Assembly: GCA_903890345.1 (NCBI GenBank)
Contig: CAITAV010000015.1
Location: 1 to 11,758, forward strand
DNA from: an uncultured Actinomycetes bacterium
GTDB lineage: Bacteria > Actinomycetota > Actinomycetes > Nanopelagicales > Nanopelagicaceae
Length of the DNA: 11,758 nt
Direction of reading: 5' to 3'
Positions 1 to 7,153 of this stretch are shown in pieces. The first letter of the stretch is position 1; every line of letters starts with the position of its first letter. A program made the position numbers and the translations under genes. The notes under the pieces are model-generated. The model did not search any database and was not told where the DNA came from. It saw only the letters and a program-made list of their open reading frames with translations.

Positions 1-610
1 CTGCGAAGCGATGATCTTCTTTTGGATGGCGATCAATTGGTGCATCAATAGTGCCTGTGCTTGGATCCATATGACCTTGGATTAATGCGTGATAAATCTT
101 TGTAACGGTACGAGTTTTAAAAGCATCTTTAAGAAAGGTGTACGCCTGATCAGTCTTTGCTACAACCATTAATCCACTTGTTCCAACATCTAATCGATGC
201 ACAATGCCGGCGCGTTCTGCCGGACCACTTGTAGAGACTGTATAACCAGCTGCGCTGAGAGCACCAACAACTGTTGGGCCTTCCCAACCTGGGCTTGGAT
301 GTGCCGCGCAACCCACTGGCTTATCGATAACAACAATTGAATCATCATTATAAATAATTGATAAACCAGGAATTGGAGTCAAAGGAATAGGTTCAGAGTT
401 TTTCTCTTGCGGCATCAATACTTCAATAATTTGTCCTGCAGCAACTTTGTCCGACTTATTCATGGCTTTACCGGATGTGGTGATATCGCCATCTTCGAGT
501 AGACGAACAACTGCTGTACGAGAAAGTCCAAGAACTCTTGTTAACGCACTATCGATACGTTCGCCAGCAACGCCCTCCGGGACTGACAAGGTTCGAGATA
601 TTCGTGCCAT
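1..610 (-). CDS. rluD: RluA/RluD-family 23S rRNA pseudouridine synthase (partial, C-terminus off the left edge)
   Basis: This is the first 203 codons of a pseudouridine synthase that isomerises uridines in 23S rRNA; the left window edge cuts off the C-terminus. An S4-like RNA-binding domain covers about residues 15-65 (RIDSALTRVLGLSRTAV). The catalytic domain follows, with DKPVG near residues 95-100 and the signature GIVHRLDVGTSGLM. H138-R139-L140-D141 is the HRLD motif, and D141 is the predicted nucleophile, close to its usual place in RluD. The ATG at 608-610 starts 17 nt after the lspA stop, and no strong Shine-Dalgarno is visible, so translation probably depends on the upstream gene. The lspA-rluA pair is common in Actinobacteria. 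The RluA family is certain; assigning RluD rather than another RluA-type enzyme is inference, because the target uridines cannot be read from sequence. Confidence 0.93.
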   Translation of the reverse strand, partial: MARISRTLSVPEGVAGERIDSALTRVLGLSRTAVVRLLEDGDITTSGKAMNKSDKVAAGQIIEVLMPQEKNSEPIPLTPIPGLSIIYNDDSIVVIDKPVGCAAHPSPGWEGPTVVGALSAAGYTVSTSGPAERAGIVHRLDVGTSGLMVVAKTDQAYTFLKDAFKTRTVTKIYHALIQGHMDPSTGTIDAPIDRHPKEDHRFA

Positions 611-627
611 TTTCAACTCTTGCCAAT

Positions 628-1107
628 CTATTTATCTAGAGGTTTTATTGGTGCAACATTTCGAATTGTGAGAAAAATTGCAAGAAGTGCTGCCATCACA
701 ATAGCGCTATCGGCGACGTTAAATACTGGCCAACGCGGCAATTGAATCCAATCAATAACATGACCTTGCAGAAAACTAGGCGCTCTAAAAATACGATCGG
801 TGAGATTGCCTAGGATTCCGCCTAGAACCAGACCGCATACCGCGGCCCATCCTTTTGAAGTTATTTGTGTGGCGTAACGTGTGATGAAAACTAAAACAAT
901 GAGAGCGAAAATTGTAAAGAAAATTGTTTTGCCAGTTCCGATGCTAAATGCTGCGCCGGAATTTCGAATAAATGTCAGTTGAAGAAAGGAGCCAAGTACT
1001 TCGATATTGGCTCGAGATGACAAAACTTTCTCTGCCCAGACTTTGGTTCCAAGATCTGTTAACCACACAACCCAGGCGATGAGATAGAGCGAACGCCACG
1101 GGCGCAT
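628..1107 (-). CDS. lspA: Lipoprotein signal peptidase (signal peptidase II)
   Basis: LspA is an inner-membrane aspartic protease (family A8) that cleaves the signal peptide from prolipoproteins after diacylglyceryl modification of the lipobox cysteine. The 159-residue length is normal for the family. Membrane segments are visible at about residues 6-24, 60-76, 86-103 and 128-147. The conserved NSGAAFS stretch is at 49-55. The two catalytic aspartates are D104 in GNLTDR and D133 in FNVADS. The ATG lies 2 nt after the stop of the DksA/TraR-like gene. A weak AGAGGA sits 12 nt upstream inside that gene, which points to translational coupling. Identity is secure from both active-site motifs and from the rluA neighbour. 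Confidence 0.96.
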   Translation of the reverse strand: MRPWRSLYLIAWVVWLTDLGTKVWAEKVLSSRANIEVLGSFLQLTFIRNSGAAFSIGTGKTIFFTIFALIVLVFITRYATQITSKGWAAVCGLVLGGILGNLTDRIFRAPSFLQGHVIDWIQLPRWPVFNVADSAIVMAALLAIFLTIRNVAPIKPLDK

Positions 1108-1109
1108 TC

Positions 1110-1853
1110 TTAGCGCCGTTCCTCTTTCTGCTTGCAGAGCATGCAGAGTGTTGCGCGTGGGAAAACTTGTAGACGTGCCTTACCAATTGGTGAGCCGCAC
1201 TCTTCGCAATTGCCATAAGTTTTTGTATCAATGCGTTCAAGGGCGCGCTCAGTCTGCAAAACCATGTCGCGTGCGTTAATGACAAGTGACATTTCATGTT
1301 CACGTTCAAAAGTCTTGGTTCCGGCATCAGCCTGATCATCTCCGGCGCCATCTCCCGCGTCTGCAATCAGCGCGTCCATCTCTTTCTCAACTACAGCAAG
1401 ATCTGCTTGCAAACGCAAAAGCTCTTTTGCTAATTCGCTGCGAATGGCTTTTAACTCTGCTGCACTCCATGCTGCTTCATTCTCAGAAACAACGATTGGC
1501 GAAGGTGCCTGCTTAATTGGCTTCAGTGGTGCAACTTTCTTTCCACTCTTTACAGGCCGTGCTGGCGGTGGCATAACGAGGCGACGTTCTTCAACAACTG
1601 GGGTATTTGCTGGCGCCGTAATTGTCTTAACGCTGACAGTTTGGGATTTTTCATCCACGGTCAACGTTGTCTTTGAAGGAAATGGGCGACCAGGGTTTTT
1701 CTTTACCGCTTTTGCAGGTGCTTTCTTCGCAGCAACTTTCTTAGCGGGTGCCTTTTTTGGTGGAGCTTTCTTGGCTACCTTTTTTGCAGGGGCCTTTTTA
1801 ACCGCTTTCTTTGCGGCCTTCTTCACTGATTTTTTAACCGGTTTCTTTGGCAC
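1110..1853 (-). CDS. DksA/TraR-family C4 zinc-finger protein with lysine/alanine-rich N-terminal tail
   Basis: The C-terminus is a DksA/TraR zinc finger, CxxC-x17-CxxC (CEECGSPIG...CMLC), preceded by a predicted coiled coil (EAAWSAAELKAIRSELAKELLRL and onward). Family members bind the RNA polymerase secondary channel and modulate transcription. The first ~55 residues are almost entirely K, A, P and V in KKAPAKK-type repeats, resembling histone-H1-like tails and probably disordered and nucleic-acid binding. Residues ~56-120 are a low-complexity linker. Start choice: two in-frame GTGs exist, at 1862-1860 and 1853-1851, and no ATG. I prefer 1853 because a -10-like TAGTGT ends 7 nt upstream, which fits a leaderless transcript (247 residues); starting at 1862 gives 250. 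It is divergent from ileS and heads the lspA-rluA operon. The actual regulatory role is not shown by the sequence. Confidence 0.88.
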   Translation of the reverse strand: MPKKPVKKSVKKAAKKAVKKAPAKKVAKKAPPKKAPAKKVAAKKAPAKAVKKNPGRPFPSKTTLTVDEKSQTVSVKTITAPANTPVVEERRLVMPPPARPVKSGKKVAPLKPIKQAPSPIVVSENEAAWSAAELKAIRSELAKELLRLQADLAVVEKEMDALIADAGDGAGDDQADAGTKTFEREHEMSLVINARDMVLQTERALERIDTKTYGNCEECGSPIGKARLQVFPRATLCMLCKQKEERR

Positions 1854-1860
1854 GCCGCGC

Positions 1861-1890
1861 ACACTATGCGGATTAACGCATGAGTACCAA
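1861..1890 (-). promoter_or_regulatory. Candidate leftward promoter for the dksA/traR-lspA-rluA operon
   Basis: On the minus strand, TTGGTA (1890-1885; 4 of 6 matches to TTGACA) is followed after 18 nt by TAGTGT (1866-1861; fits TAnnnT). The last base of the -10 is 7 nt from the GTG at 1853, which would start the transcript at or next to that codon. The inverted repeat at 1866-1881 lies in the spacer. Predicted by eye only. Confidence 0.4.
1866..1881. repeat. Small inverted repeat ATGCG-6-CGCAT in the ileS/dksA divergent region
   Basis: Perfect 5-bp arms (1866-1870 and 1877-1881) flank GATTAA. The repeat lies between the proposed -35 and -10 of the leftward promoter, where a regulator could bind. 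A second 5-bp inverted repeat, CTTCG-CCA-CGAAG, is at 1891-1903. Arms this short can occur by chance. Confidence 0.3.
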
Positions 1891-1925
1891 CTTCGCCACG
1901 AAGAAAGTTACGTATGAGCATGGAA

Positions 1926-1931
1926 TAGACT
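1926..1931 (+). promoter_or_regulatory. Candidate -10 element for ileS
   Basis: TAGACT fits the TAnnnT pattern and ends 9 nt before the ileS ATG, so a transcript starting about 7 nt downstream would be almost leaderless. No convincing -35 is seen at the right distance, and no Shine-Dalgarno precedes the ATG, which agrees with a leaderless or near-leaderless mRNA. There is no room for a T-box leader. Confidence 0.28.
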
Positions 1932-1940
1932 TCCGACCTC

Positions 1941-4900
1941 ATGGTATTTCGCCCGATTTCAGCCCAGATCGATCTTGCCGCAATGGAGCACTCGATCCTT
2001 GATTTCTGGCGCACCAATGCAATCTTTGAAAAATCTGTTACTGGTCGAGAAGGCGCACCTACGTGGACTTTTTATGAAGGTCCTCCCACTGCAAACGGTA
2101 TGCCCGGAACTCACCACATCGAAGCGCGTGTATTTAAAGATGTCTTTCCACGTTTTCACACAATGAAAGGCAAACAAGTAGTTCGCAAGGCGGGTTGGGA
2201 TTGCCACGGACTACCTGTTGAAATTGCAGTAGAAAAAGAGCTGGGCTTTAACGGCAAAGGTGACATTGAAAAATTTGGAATCGCGCAATTCAATGACAAG
2301 TGTCGTGAATCCGTAACTCGTCACGTTGATGCATTTACTGCGATGACTAATCGCATGGGATTTTGGGTTGATTTTGACGAAGCGTATTGGACGATGGCGC
2401 CTGCTTATGTTGAAAGTGTCTGGTGGAGTCTTGCTCAGATTCATAAAAAAGGTTTGCTTGTTCAAGATCATCGCGTTGCACCATATTGCCCGCGCTGTGG
2501 AACAGGATTATCTGATCACGAGTTAGCGCAAGGCTATGAAACAGTGACAGATCCATCTGTATTTGTTCGCTTTCCAATTACAGCTGGGCCGCTCAAAGAG
2601 TTGGGTGCAGCTCTACTTGTATGGACAACCACCCCATGGACCCTAGTTTCAAATACTGCCATCGCAGTTAATCCAAAGGTTAATTACGTCATCGCTAAAG
2701 TTACGCACGAAGAAACTTCAGAAGTTCTAGTCATTGCAGAAGCGTTACTGGATAAATTACAGGGCGAAGTAGAAATCCTAAAAACAGTTCTCGGCAAAGA
2801 TCTTGAGCGAACAACGTATTCAAGACCATTTGATTTTGTTGAGATTCCAGATGCCCACTTCGTAGTGCTAGCCGACTACGTAACAACTGAGGATGGAACT
2901 GGATTGGTTCACCAATCCCCCGCTTTTGGTGCAGATGACTTACAGGTCTGCCGTGCCTATGGATTGCCAGTTGTTAATCCAGTCGCACCTGATGGTCATT
3001 TCTTGGCAGATGTTGAACTTGTTGGTGGAATGTTTTTCAAAGATGCAGATAAGCCATTAGTTAAAGAGTTGAAAGCTCGTGGATTGCTCTATCGCCACCA
3101 ACCGTATGAGCACTCATACCCACATTGCTGGCGCTGTCACACAGCACTTATCTATTACGCACAACCATCGTGGTACATCCGCACCACATCAATTAAAGAT
3201 GAACTTCTGCGCGAAAATGCAGCAACGAATTGGTACCCAGAAACTATTAAGACTGGTCGCTACGGTGATTGGCTCAATAACAATATTGACTGGGCGCTCT
3301 CTCGCAATCGCTATTGGGGTACACCGCTTCCAATTTGGCGATGTGAAAACAAGCACGAAGTGTGTATCGAATCATTAGCAGATCTCGGTGCACGTGCCGG
3401 ACAAGAATTATCATCACTTGATCCCCACCGTCCATTCGTTGATGACATAACTTTTGCGTGTACCGAATGTTCACAAGTTATGGTTCGTGTTCCTGAAGTG
3501 ATTGATTGTTGGTATGACTCAGGTGCAATGCCTTTTGCTCAGTGGGGTTACCCGCATCAAGAAGGCAGCAAAGAAAAATTCGAAGCCTCATACCCTGCCG
3601 ATTTCATCTGCGAAGCAATTGATCAGACCCGTGGTTGGTTTTACACACTCATGACAATTGGAACTCTGGTCTTTGATAAATCATCCTATGAAAATGTTCT
3701 CTGCTTAGGCCACATCCTTGATAAAGATGGTCGCAAGATGAGTAAACACTTAGGAAATGTTCTAGAACCAATGGCTCTGATGGACCAACACGGCGCCGAT
3801 GCGGTTCGCTGGTACATGTTGGCCGCAGGTTCGCCATGGTCTGCTCGTCGAGTTGGACACGATGCCATTAGCGATGTTGTCAGAAAGACGCTTTTGACGT
3901 ACTGGAACACAATCTCGTTTCACTCACTCTATGCACAGGCTTCTAACTTTGAACTATCTCAATCTCCAGCACGCAATACACGTCCTGTTATGGATCGTTG
4001 GATTATTTCTGAATTATCAATCCTGATTAACGAAGTGGAGTCATGTCTTAGCAACTTTGATTCACAAGGTGCTGGAAAAGCACTGGCTCAATTCATTGAT
4101 GATCTTTCAAATTGGTATGTGCGTCGCTCACGTCGTCGCTTCTGGGATGGCGACGTTGCTGCCCTTGCAACCCTGCATGAGTGCCTATCAACTCTTACAC
4201 AATTACTTGCACCAATGGTTCCTTTTATTTCTGAACATGTCTGGCAAGAACTTGTGCGACCAGTAGATCCAACGGTTGCAGATTCTGTTCATTTATCTGA
4301 TTTCCCGGTTGCTAACGCTGCAGACATCGATACAAAGTTATCTGCACAAGTTGCCCTGACTCGCAGAATTGTTGAATTAGGAAGAGCTGCTCGCGCAGAA
4401 TCTGGAATTAAGATTCGCCAACCGCTACAACGTGCACTCATCGCAGCAAGTGGCTGGGCGGCATTGCCGGCAGATATGCGCGAACAAATAGCTGATGAAT
4501 TAAACGTCGCCGATCTTGCAGATATTGCTGACGCCGATGGCGATCTTGTAGACATTTCAGTTAAGGCGAACTTTCGTACACTCGGTGCCAAATTTGGCGG
4601 CGAAGTACAAGCAATAGCCAAAGCAATTGCTGCGCTGGATGCCACAACGCTTGTTAAGACACTTCGCGCCAAGGGCACAGTAGATGTTGGTACTTGGAGC
4701 ATCGAATTAGAGGATTTAGTAATCACCGAAGTTCCACGTACTGGTTGGATGGTTGCTAGCCATGAAGCTGAGAGCGTTGCGCTAGATCTGACACTCACGC
4801 CTGAATTAATTGCTGCTGGAAATGTGCGAGAAGTGATTCGATTTATTCAAGAGGCTCGTAAGACAAGTGGTTTTGATATTTCAGATCGCATTCATGTGAA

Positions 4901-5051
4901 ATGGAACGCGCCCGATGACATTGCTAGCGCTGTCCAAGCAGCCGTGGATCACATCAGCGCTGAAGTTTTAGCTACCGAATTTACTCGTGACGCTGGCTTG
5001 CCAACGCTTGAAGGTGAGCTTGGATTTAATGCGCAGTTACAGAAGAGTTAA
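1941..5051 (+). CDS. ileS: Isoleucine--tRNA ligase (actinobacterial, eukaryote-like type)
   Basis: IleRS charges tRNA-Ile with isoleucine in the cytoplasm and edits misactivated valine. The 1036-residue length fits the long IleS type. The class I HIGH-equivalent is GTHH at 56-59 inside GPPTANGMPGTHH. The KMSKS-equivalent is KMSKH at 599-603 (DGRKMSKHLGN). The CP1 editing domain shows TTTPWTL (229-235) and GTGLVHQSPAFGADD (319-333). Putative zinc-binding cysteine pairs are C183/C186, C396/C399, C468/C475 and C507/C510, and DCWYDSG is at 522-528. The anticodon-binding region begins near residue 690. An in-frame TAG at 1926-1928 excludes any longer start. It is divergent from the dksA/traR-like gene and convergent with yggT, with overlapping stop codons. 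Type 2 IleRS enzymes are associated with low mupirocin sensitivity; applying that here is inference. Confidence 0.98.
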   Translation: MVFRPISAQIDLAAMEHSILDFWRTNAIFEKSVTGREGAPTWTFYEGPPTANGMPGTHHIEARVFKDVFPRFHTMKGKQVVRKAGWDCHGLPVEIAVEKELGFNGKGDIEKFGIAQFNDKCRESVTRHVDAFTAMTNRMGFWVDFDEAYWTMAPAYVESVWWSLAQIHKKGLLVQDHRVAPYCPRCGTGLSDHELAQGYETVTDPSVFVRFPITAGPLKELGAALLVWTTTPWTLVSNTAIAVNPKVNYVIAKVTHEETSEVLVIAEALLDKLQGEVEILKTVLGKDLERTTYSRPFDFVEIPDAHFVVLADYVTTEDGTGLVHQSPAFGADDLQVCRAYGLPVVNPVAPDGHFLADVELVGGMFFKDADKPLVKELKARGLLYRHQPYEHSYPHCWRCHTALIYYAQPSWYIRTTSIKDELLRENAATNWYPETIKTGRYGDWLNNNIDWALSRNRYWGTPLPIWRCENKHEVCIESLADLGARAGQELSSLDPHRPFVDDITFACTECSQVMVRVPEVIDCWYDSGAMPFAQWGYPHQEGSKEKFEASYPADFICEAIDQTRGWFYTLMTIGTLVFDKSSYENVLCLGHILDKDGRKMSKHLGNVLEPMALMDQHGADAVRWYMLAAGSPWSARRVGHDAISDVVRKTLLTYWNTISFHSLYAQASNFELSQSPARNTRPVMDRWIISELSILINEVESCLSNFDSQGAGKALAQFIDDLSNWYVRRSRRRFWDGDVAALATLHECLSTLTQLLAPMVPFISEHVWQELVRPVDPTVADSVHLSDFPVANAADIDTKLSAQVALTRRIVELGRAARAESGIKIRQPLQRALIAASGWAALPADMREQIADELNVADLADIADADGDLVDISVKANFRTLGAKFGGEVQAIAKAIAALDATTLVKTLRAKGTVDVGTWSIELEDLVITEVPRTGWMVASHEAESVALDLTLTPELIAAGNVREVIRFIQEARKTSGFDISDRIHVKWNAPDDIASAVQAAVDHISAEVLATEFTRDAGLPTLEGELGFNAQLQKS

Positions 5052-5332
5052 ATTAGTAAAACTAAAGGCATCAACATCTGTATTGCAAAGAACAATACGA
5101 TGAAAGATAAATCAAGTGAAACTCCACCTAAACGCAGTGGTGGAATGAATCTACGCACGAAGTTCATTGGGCGATCAGTGATTGCATAAATTGCCTCAAC
5201 GAAAAACAAAATAACGCCACTTGGTCGCCAAGATGGTTTAAACATACGCACGTAATCCAGAATCAAACGTCCAAGAAGTGCGAAGAGAAATAATTGCAGT
5301 ATTAAATGAAGTATCGAACCGATACGTAACAT
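5048..5332 (-). CDS. yggT: YggT-family small membrane protein
   Basis: A 94-residue integral membrane protein of the YGGT family. Hydrophobic segments at about 5-26 and 72-93 enclose a polar middle carrying the family-typical D-x-P...RRFIPPLRLGGVSLDLS stretch (53-76). Its biochemical role is not established; the gene often sits next to sepF, and a part in envelope organisation or division is inferred from that context. The ATG is 10 nt after the sepF stop, with no Shine-Dalgarno. It is the last gene of the leftward cluster: its TAA overlaps the convergent ileS TAA. In many Actinobacteria divIVA (wag31) follows here; in this window it does not. Confidence 0.9.
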   Translation of the reverse strand: MLRIGSILHLILQLFLFALLGRLILDYVRMFKPSWRPSGVILFFVEAIYAITDRPMNFVRRFIPPLRLGGVSLDLSFIVLFFAIQMLMPLVLLI

Positions 5333-5342
5333 AAGGAAAGTT

Positions 5343-5801
5343 TCAGCTCTGGTTAAAGAAACTTGCTTCAGCAGCTGCTGCTTTGTCTTCGCTACTTACC
5401 TTGACGTTTGCAGGTGAGAGTAGGAAAACTTTTGAAGTCACACGTTCGATTGTTCCGTGATGACCGAATACAAGTCCGCTTGCAAAATCTACAAGGCGCT
5501 TACGTTCTGATTCATCCATGTCAGTTAAATTAATGATGACTGGATTACCAAGACGATAGTGCTCACCGATTGTGCGGGCTTCGTTATAAAAACGAGGATG
5601 CAAAGTAACGATGCGATCAAGTGCTGGAAGTTCTAATTGTGGAGCTGTATCAGTTGTGACAACACTTGATACGTGACGTGGTTCGCGTGTGCGAATGCGA
5701 ACGTCGGGAACGCGAGCAGCAGATGTTTCTACTGAATTTGCGATTTCAGGATCATCAACTAAACCAAGGTAGTTTGCGACACGGCGCATTGCATTCGACA
5801 T
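5343..5801 (-). CDS. sepF: Cell division protein SepF
   Basis: SepF binds the FtsZ C-terminal peptide and anchors the Z-ring to the membrane; in Actinobacteria it replaces FtsA/ZipA. The protein is 152 residues, slightly short. The N-terminus MSNAMRRVANYLGLVDDPE matches the membrane-binding amphipathic helix of actinobacterial SepF. A short variable linker (20-60) precedes the conserved SepF core, about 63-135 (LHPRFYNEARTIGEH, VIINLTDMDE, LVDFASGLVFG, FLLSPANV). The C-terminus ends FFNQS, typical of actinobacterial SepF. The frame is open further upstream, to a start at 5897, but the N-terminus of the shorter form matches the family and the longer form would overlap the preceding gene, so I chose the ATG at 5801. 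It starts 10 nt after the yggS-type stop, with no Shine-Dalgarno. Confidence 0.96.
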   Translation of the reverse strand: MSNAMRRVANYLGLVDDPEIANSVETSAARVPDVRIRTREPRHVSSVVTTDTAPQLELPALDRIVTLHPRFYNEARTIGEHYRLGNPVIINLTDMDESERKRLVDFASGLVFGHHGTIERVTSKVFLLSPANVKVSSEDKAAAAEASFFNQS

Positions 5802-5811
5802 GGTTAAAAGG

Positions 5812-6489
5812 TTACTGGGGTACCGGGCGGGAACCGAGGATTGAACTGCCAACTCGGATATGTGTCGCACCATGGATAATCGCCGATTCAAAGTCATTAC
5901 TCATGCCGGCAGATAAGTACTTTGCTGCGGGGTAAGAAGCCTTGAAATCACTATGAATCTGGGCCAATTTTTCAAATGCTTCATCACTGCTTACATCAAG
6001 TGGGGCAACGGCCATCAGTCCCATGAGATCGAGGTGGGAAGAGCCCATGGCAGCATCGGCTAACTCTGATAAATCAGAAGGCTGCGCACCTCCCCGACCC
6101 TGTGCGCCATCTAGTGACACTTGTAAGAAAACTCCGATGCGATGTGCCGCGACTTTATCTAGTGCCTGAATATGTCGTAGTTCATCTAGTGAGTGAATCA
6201 CATTGGCCCACGATGCAATTGATTTTAATTTATTACTTTGAATCTGGCCCTGAAAATGCCATGTCCCAGGAACGGCAGATGCTTTAGGAGCCGCATCTGC
6301 ATCTCGGTTTTCTCCGTAGTGATGAATATTTAAACTCGCCAATATATGCACATCGCTGATTGGAAAAGTCTTTGTTACGGCAATCAAAGTAATTTCATCA
6401 CCAGGTCTGTGTGCAGCTTTGGCAGCAGCCTCAATTTGGCTCTGGACTTTTGCTAAGTTGCCCGCAATTTCGTCATAACGAGAAGTCAT
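5812..6489 (-). CDS. yggS: YggS/PLPBP-family pyridoxal-phosphate homeostasis protein
   Basis: This single-domain PLP-binding protein resembles the N-terminal barrel of alanine racemase. The family maintains pyridoxal-phosphate balance and has no well-defined catalytic activity. The 225-residue length is normal. K40 in IAVTKTFP is the predicted Schiff-base lysine. Other hallmarks are GENR (59-62), WHFQGQIQSNK (77-87), LSAGMSNDFESAI (192-204) and the phosphate-binding RVGSSILG (212-219). The ATG overlaps the pgeF TGA as ATGA (6486-6489), so the two genes are translationally coupled. The pgeF-yggS-sepF order is a standard actinobacterial arrangement downstream of ftsZ. Confidence 0.95.
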   Translation of the reverse strand: MTSRYDEIAGNLAKVQSQIEAAAKAAHRPGDEITLIAVTKTFPISDVHILASLNIHHYGENRDADAAPKASAVPGTWHFQGQIQSNKLKSIASWANVIHSLDELRHIQALDKVAAHRIGVFLQVSLDGAQGRGGAQPSDLSELADAAMGSSHLDLMGLMAVAPLDVSSDEAFEKLAQIHSDFKASYPAAKYLSAGMSNDFESAIIHGATHIRVGSSILGSRPVPQ

Positions 6490-7151
6490 AATCTAATTAA
6501 ACCTGCCTGACGACCGGTGCGATGGGATTTGCGATAAGAAAACAGATTGCCATCTTCTCGTGTGCAACGAGAGTCAACGTGACTATCAATTGAAAGTTTC
6601 GCCAGATCAGCAACAAGGGCTGCGGGCAGGTCTAACGCAGGTGTTCCTGTTGAGGTTTTGCATCGGGCACGTGGATGAATTGATACAACTTCTTCATACG
6701 TCACTTGATCCACTTCGTAGCAAGGACCGCAAATAGATGGGCCTAGATTTGCGGTGATCTCATCTGCTCCTAATTCGCGCATGATGTCAACGGTCTTTGC
6801 GGCAACGCCGTTGACCAAGCCACGTCGTCCAACATGAACTGCTGCGATTACGTTACGACTAGATAGCAATAGTGGAATGCAATCCGCGACCAATACCGCC
6901 AACGTAACTCCGGGGACATTTGTTACTAAAGAATCGCATGTCAGGCTTTGATCTGTTGGAGCCGAAATTACTTCTACGTTATTTCCGTGCACTTGGTTCA
7001 TGTACACGGTTTTGCCATGTGCCTGCTCGATTACATCTCTATTGCGCAAAACACTCTCTGGCTCATCATCTACGTGCAACGCCAAATTGAGGGAAGAAAA
7101 ATCGCCTTGGCTATATCCGCCAAGGCGATCGGTGAAGAATGTAAAACTCAC
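6486..7151 (-). CDS. pgeF: Peptidoglycan editing factor PgeF (YfiH/DUF152, multicopper-oxidase-like fold)
   Basis: A 221-residue member of the YfiH/DUF152 family. In E. coli, PgeF (YfiH) removes precursors in which L-serine replaced L-alanine after a MurC error; other homologues have been reported to act on purine nucleosides. Conserved features are NQVHG (H55), VADCIPLLL (D90, C91), AAVHVGRRG (H106), GPSICGPCYEV (138-147), CT (C196-T197) and FSYRKSHRTGRQAGLI (204-219). H55, C91 and H106 are the likely metal/active-site residues. The start is GTG, 2 nt after the ftsZ stop, and the gene end overlaps the yggS-type ATG. Its presence in the same cluster as murC fits a proofreading role for MurC errors, but that is inference. 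Confidence 0.93.
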   Translation of the reverse strand: MSFTFFTDRLGGYSQGDFSSLNLALHVDDEPESVLRNRDVIEQAHGKTVYMNQVHGNNVEVISAPTDQSLTCDSLVTNVPGVTLAVLVADCIPLLLSSRNVIAAVHVGRRGLVNGVAAKTVDIMRELGADEITANLGPSICGPCYEVDQVTYEEVVSIHPRARCKTSTGTPALDLPAALVADLAKLSIDSHVDSRCTREDGNLFSYRKSHRTGRQAGLIRL

Positions 7152-7153
7152 TC

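Noticed and set aside
944..1366. 140-residue minus-strand frame spanning lspA and the dksA/traR-like gene
   Set aside because: It overlaps two securely identified genes in another frame and resembles no protein family.
1444..1917. 157-residue plus-strand open frame rich in F, A and G
   Set aside because: It is the antisense of the lysine/alanine repeat region of the dksA/traR-like gene; the composition mirrors AAG/GCN codons, and it has no domain or neighbour support.
1863..1940. Possible T-box riboswitch before ileS
   Set aside because: Actinobacterial ileS genes often have one, but the gap is too short for the stem I and antiterminator/antisequestrator elements, and no T-box core is seen.
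5802..5897. N-terminal extension of SepF to a start at 5897
   Set aside because: The extension lies inside the 3' end of the yggS-type gene, and the MSNAMRRVANYLGL start matches known SepF N-termini.
6807..6840. PgeF has HVGRRG where many homologues have HAGWRG
   Set aside because: From memory, actinobacterial homologues commonly replace the tryptophan with arginine; the likely metal ligand H106 is intact, so I do not regard it as a defect.
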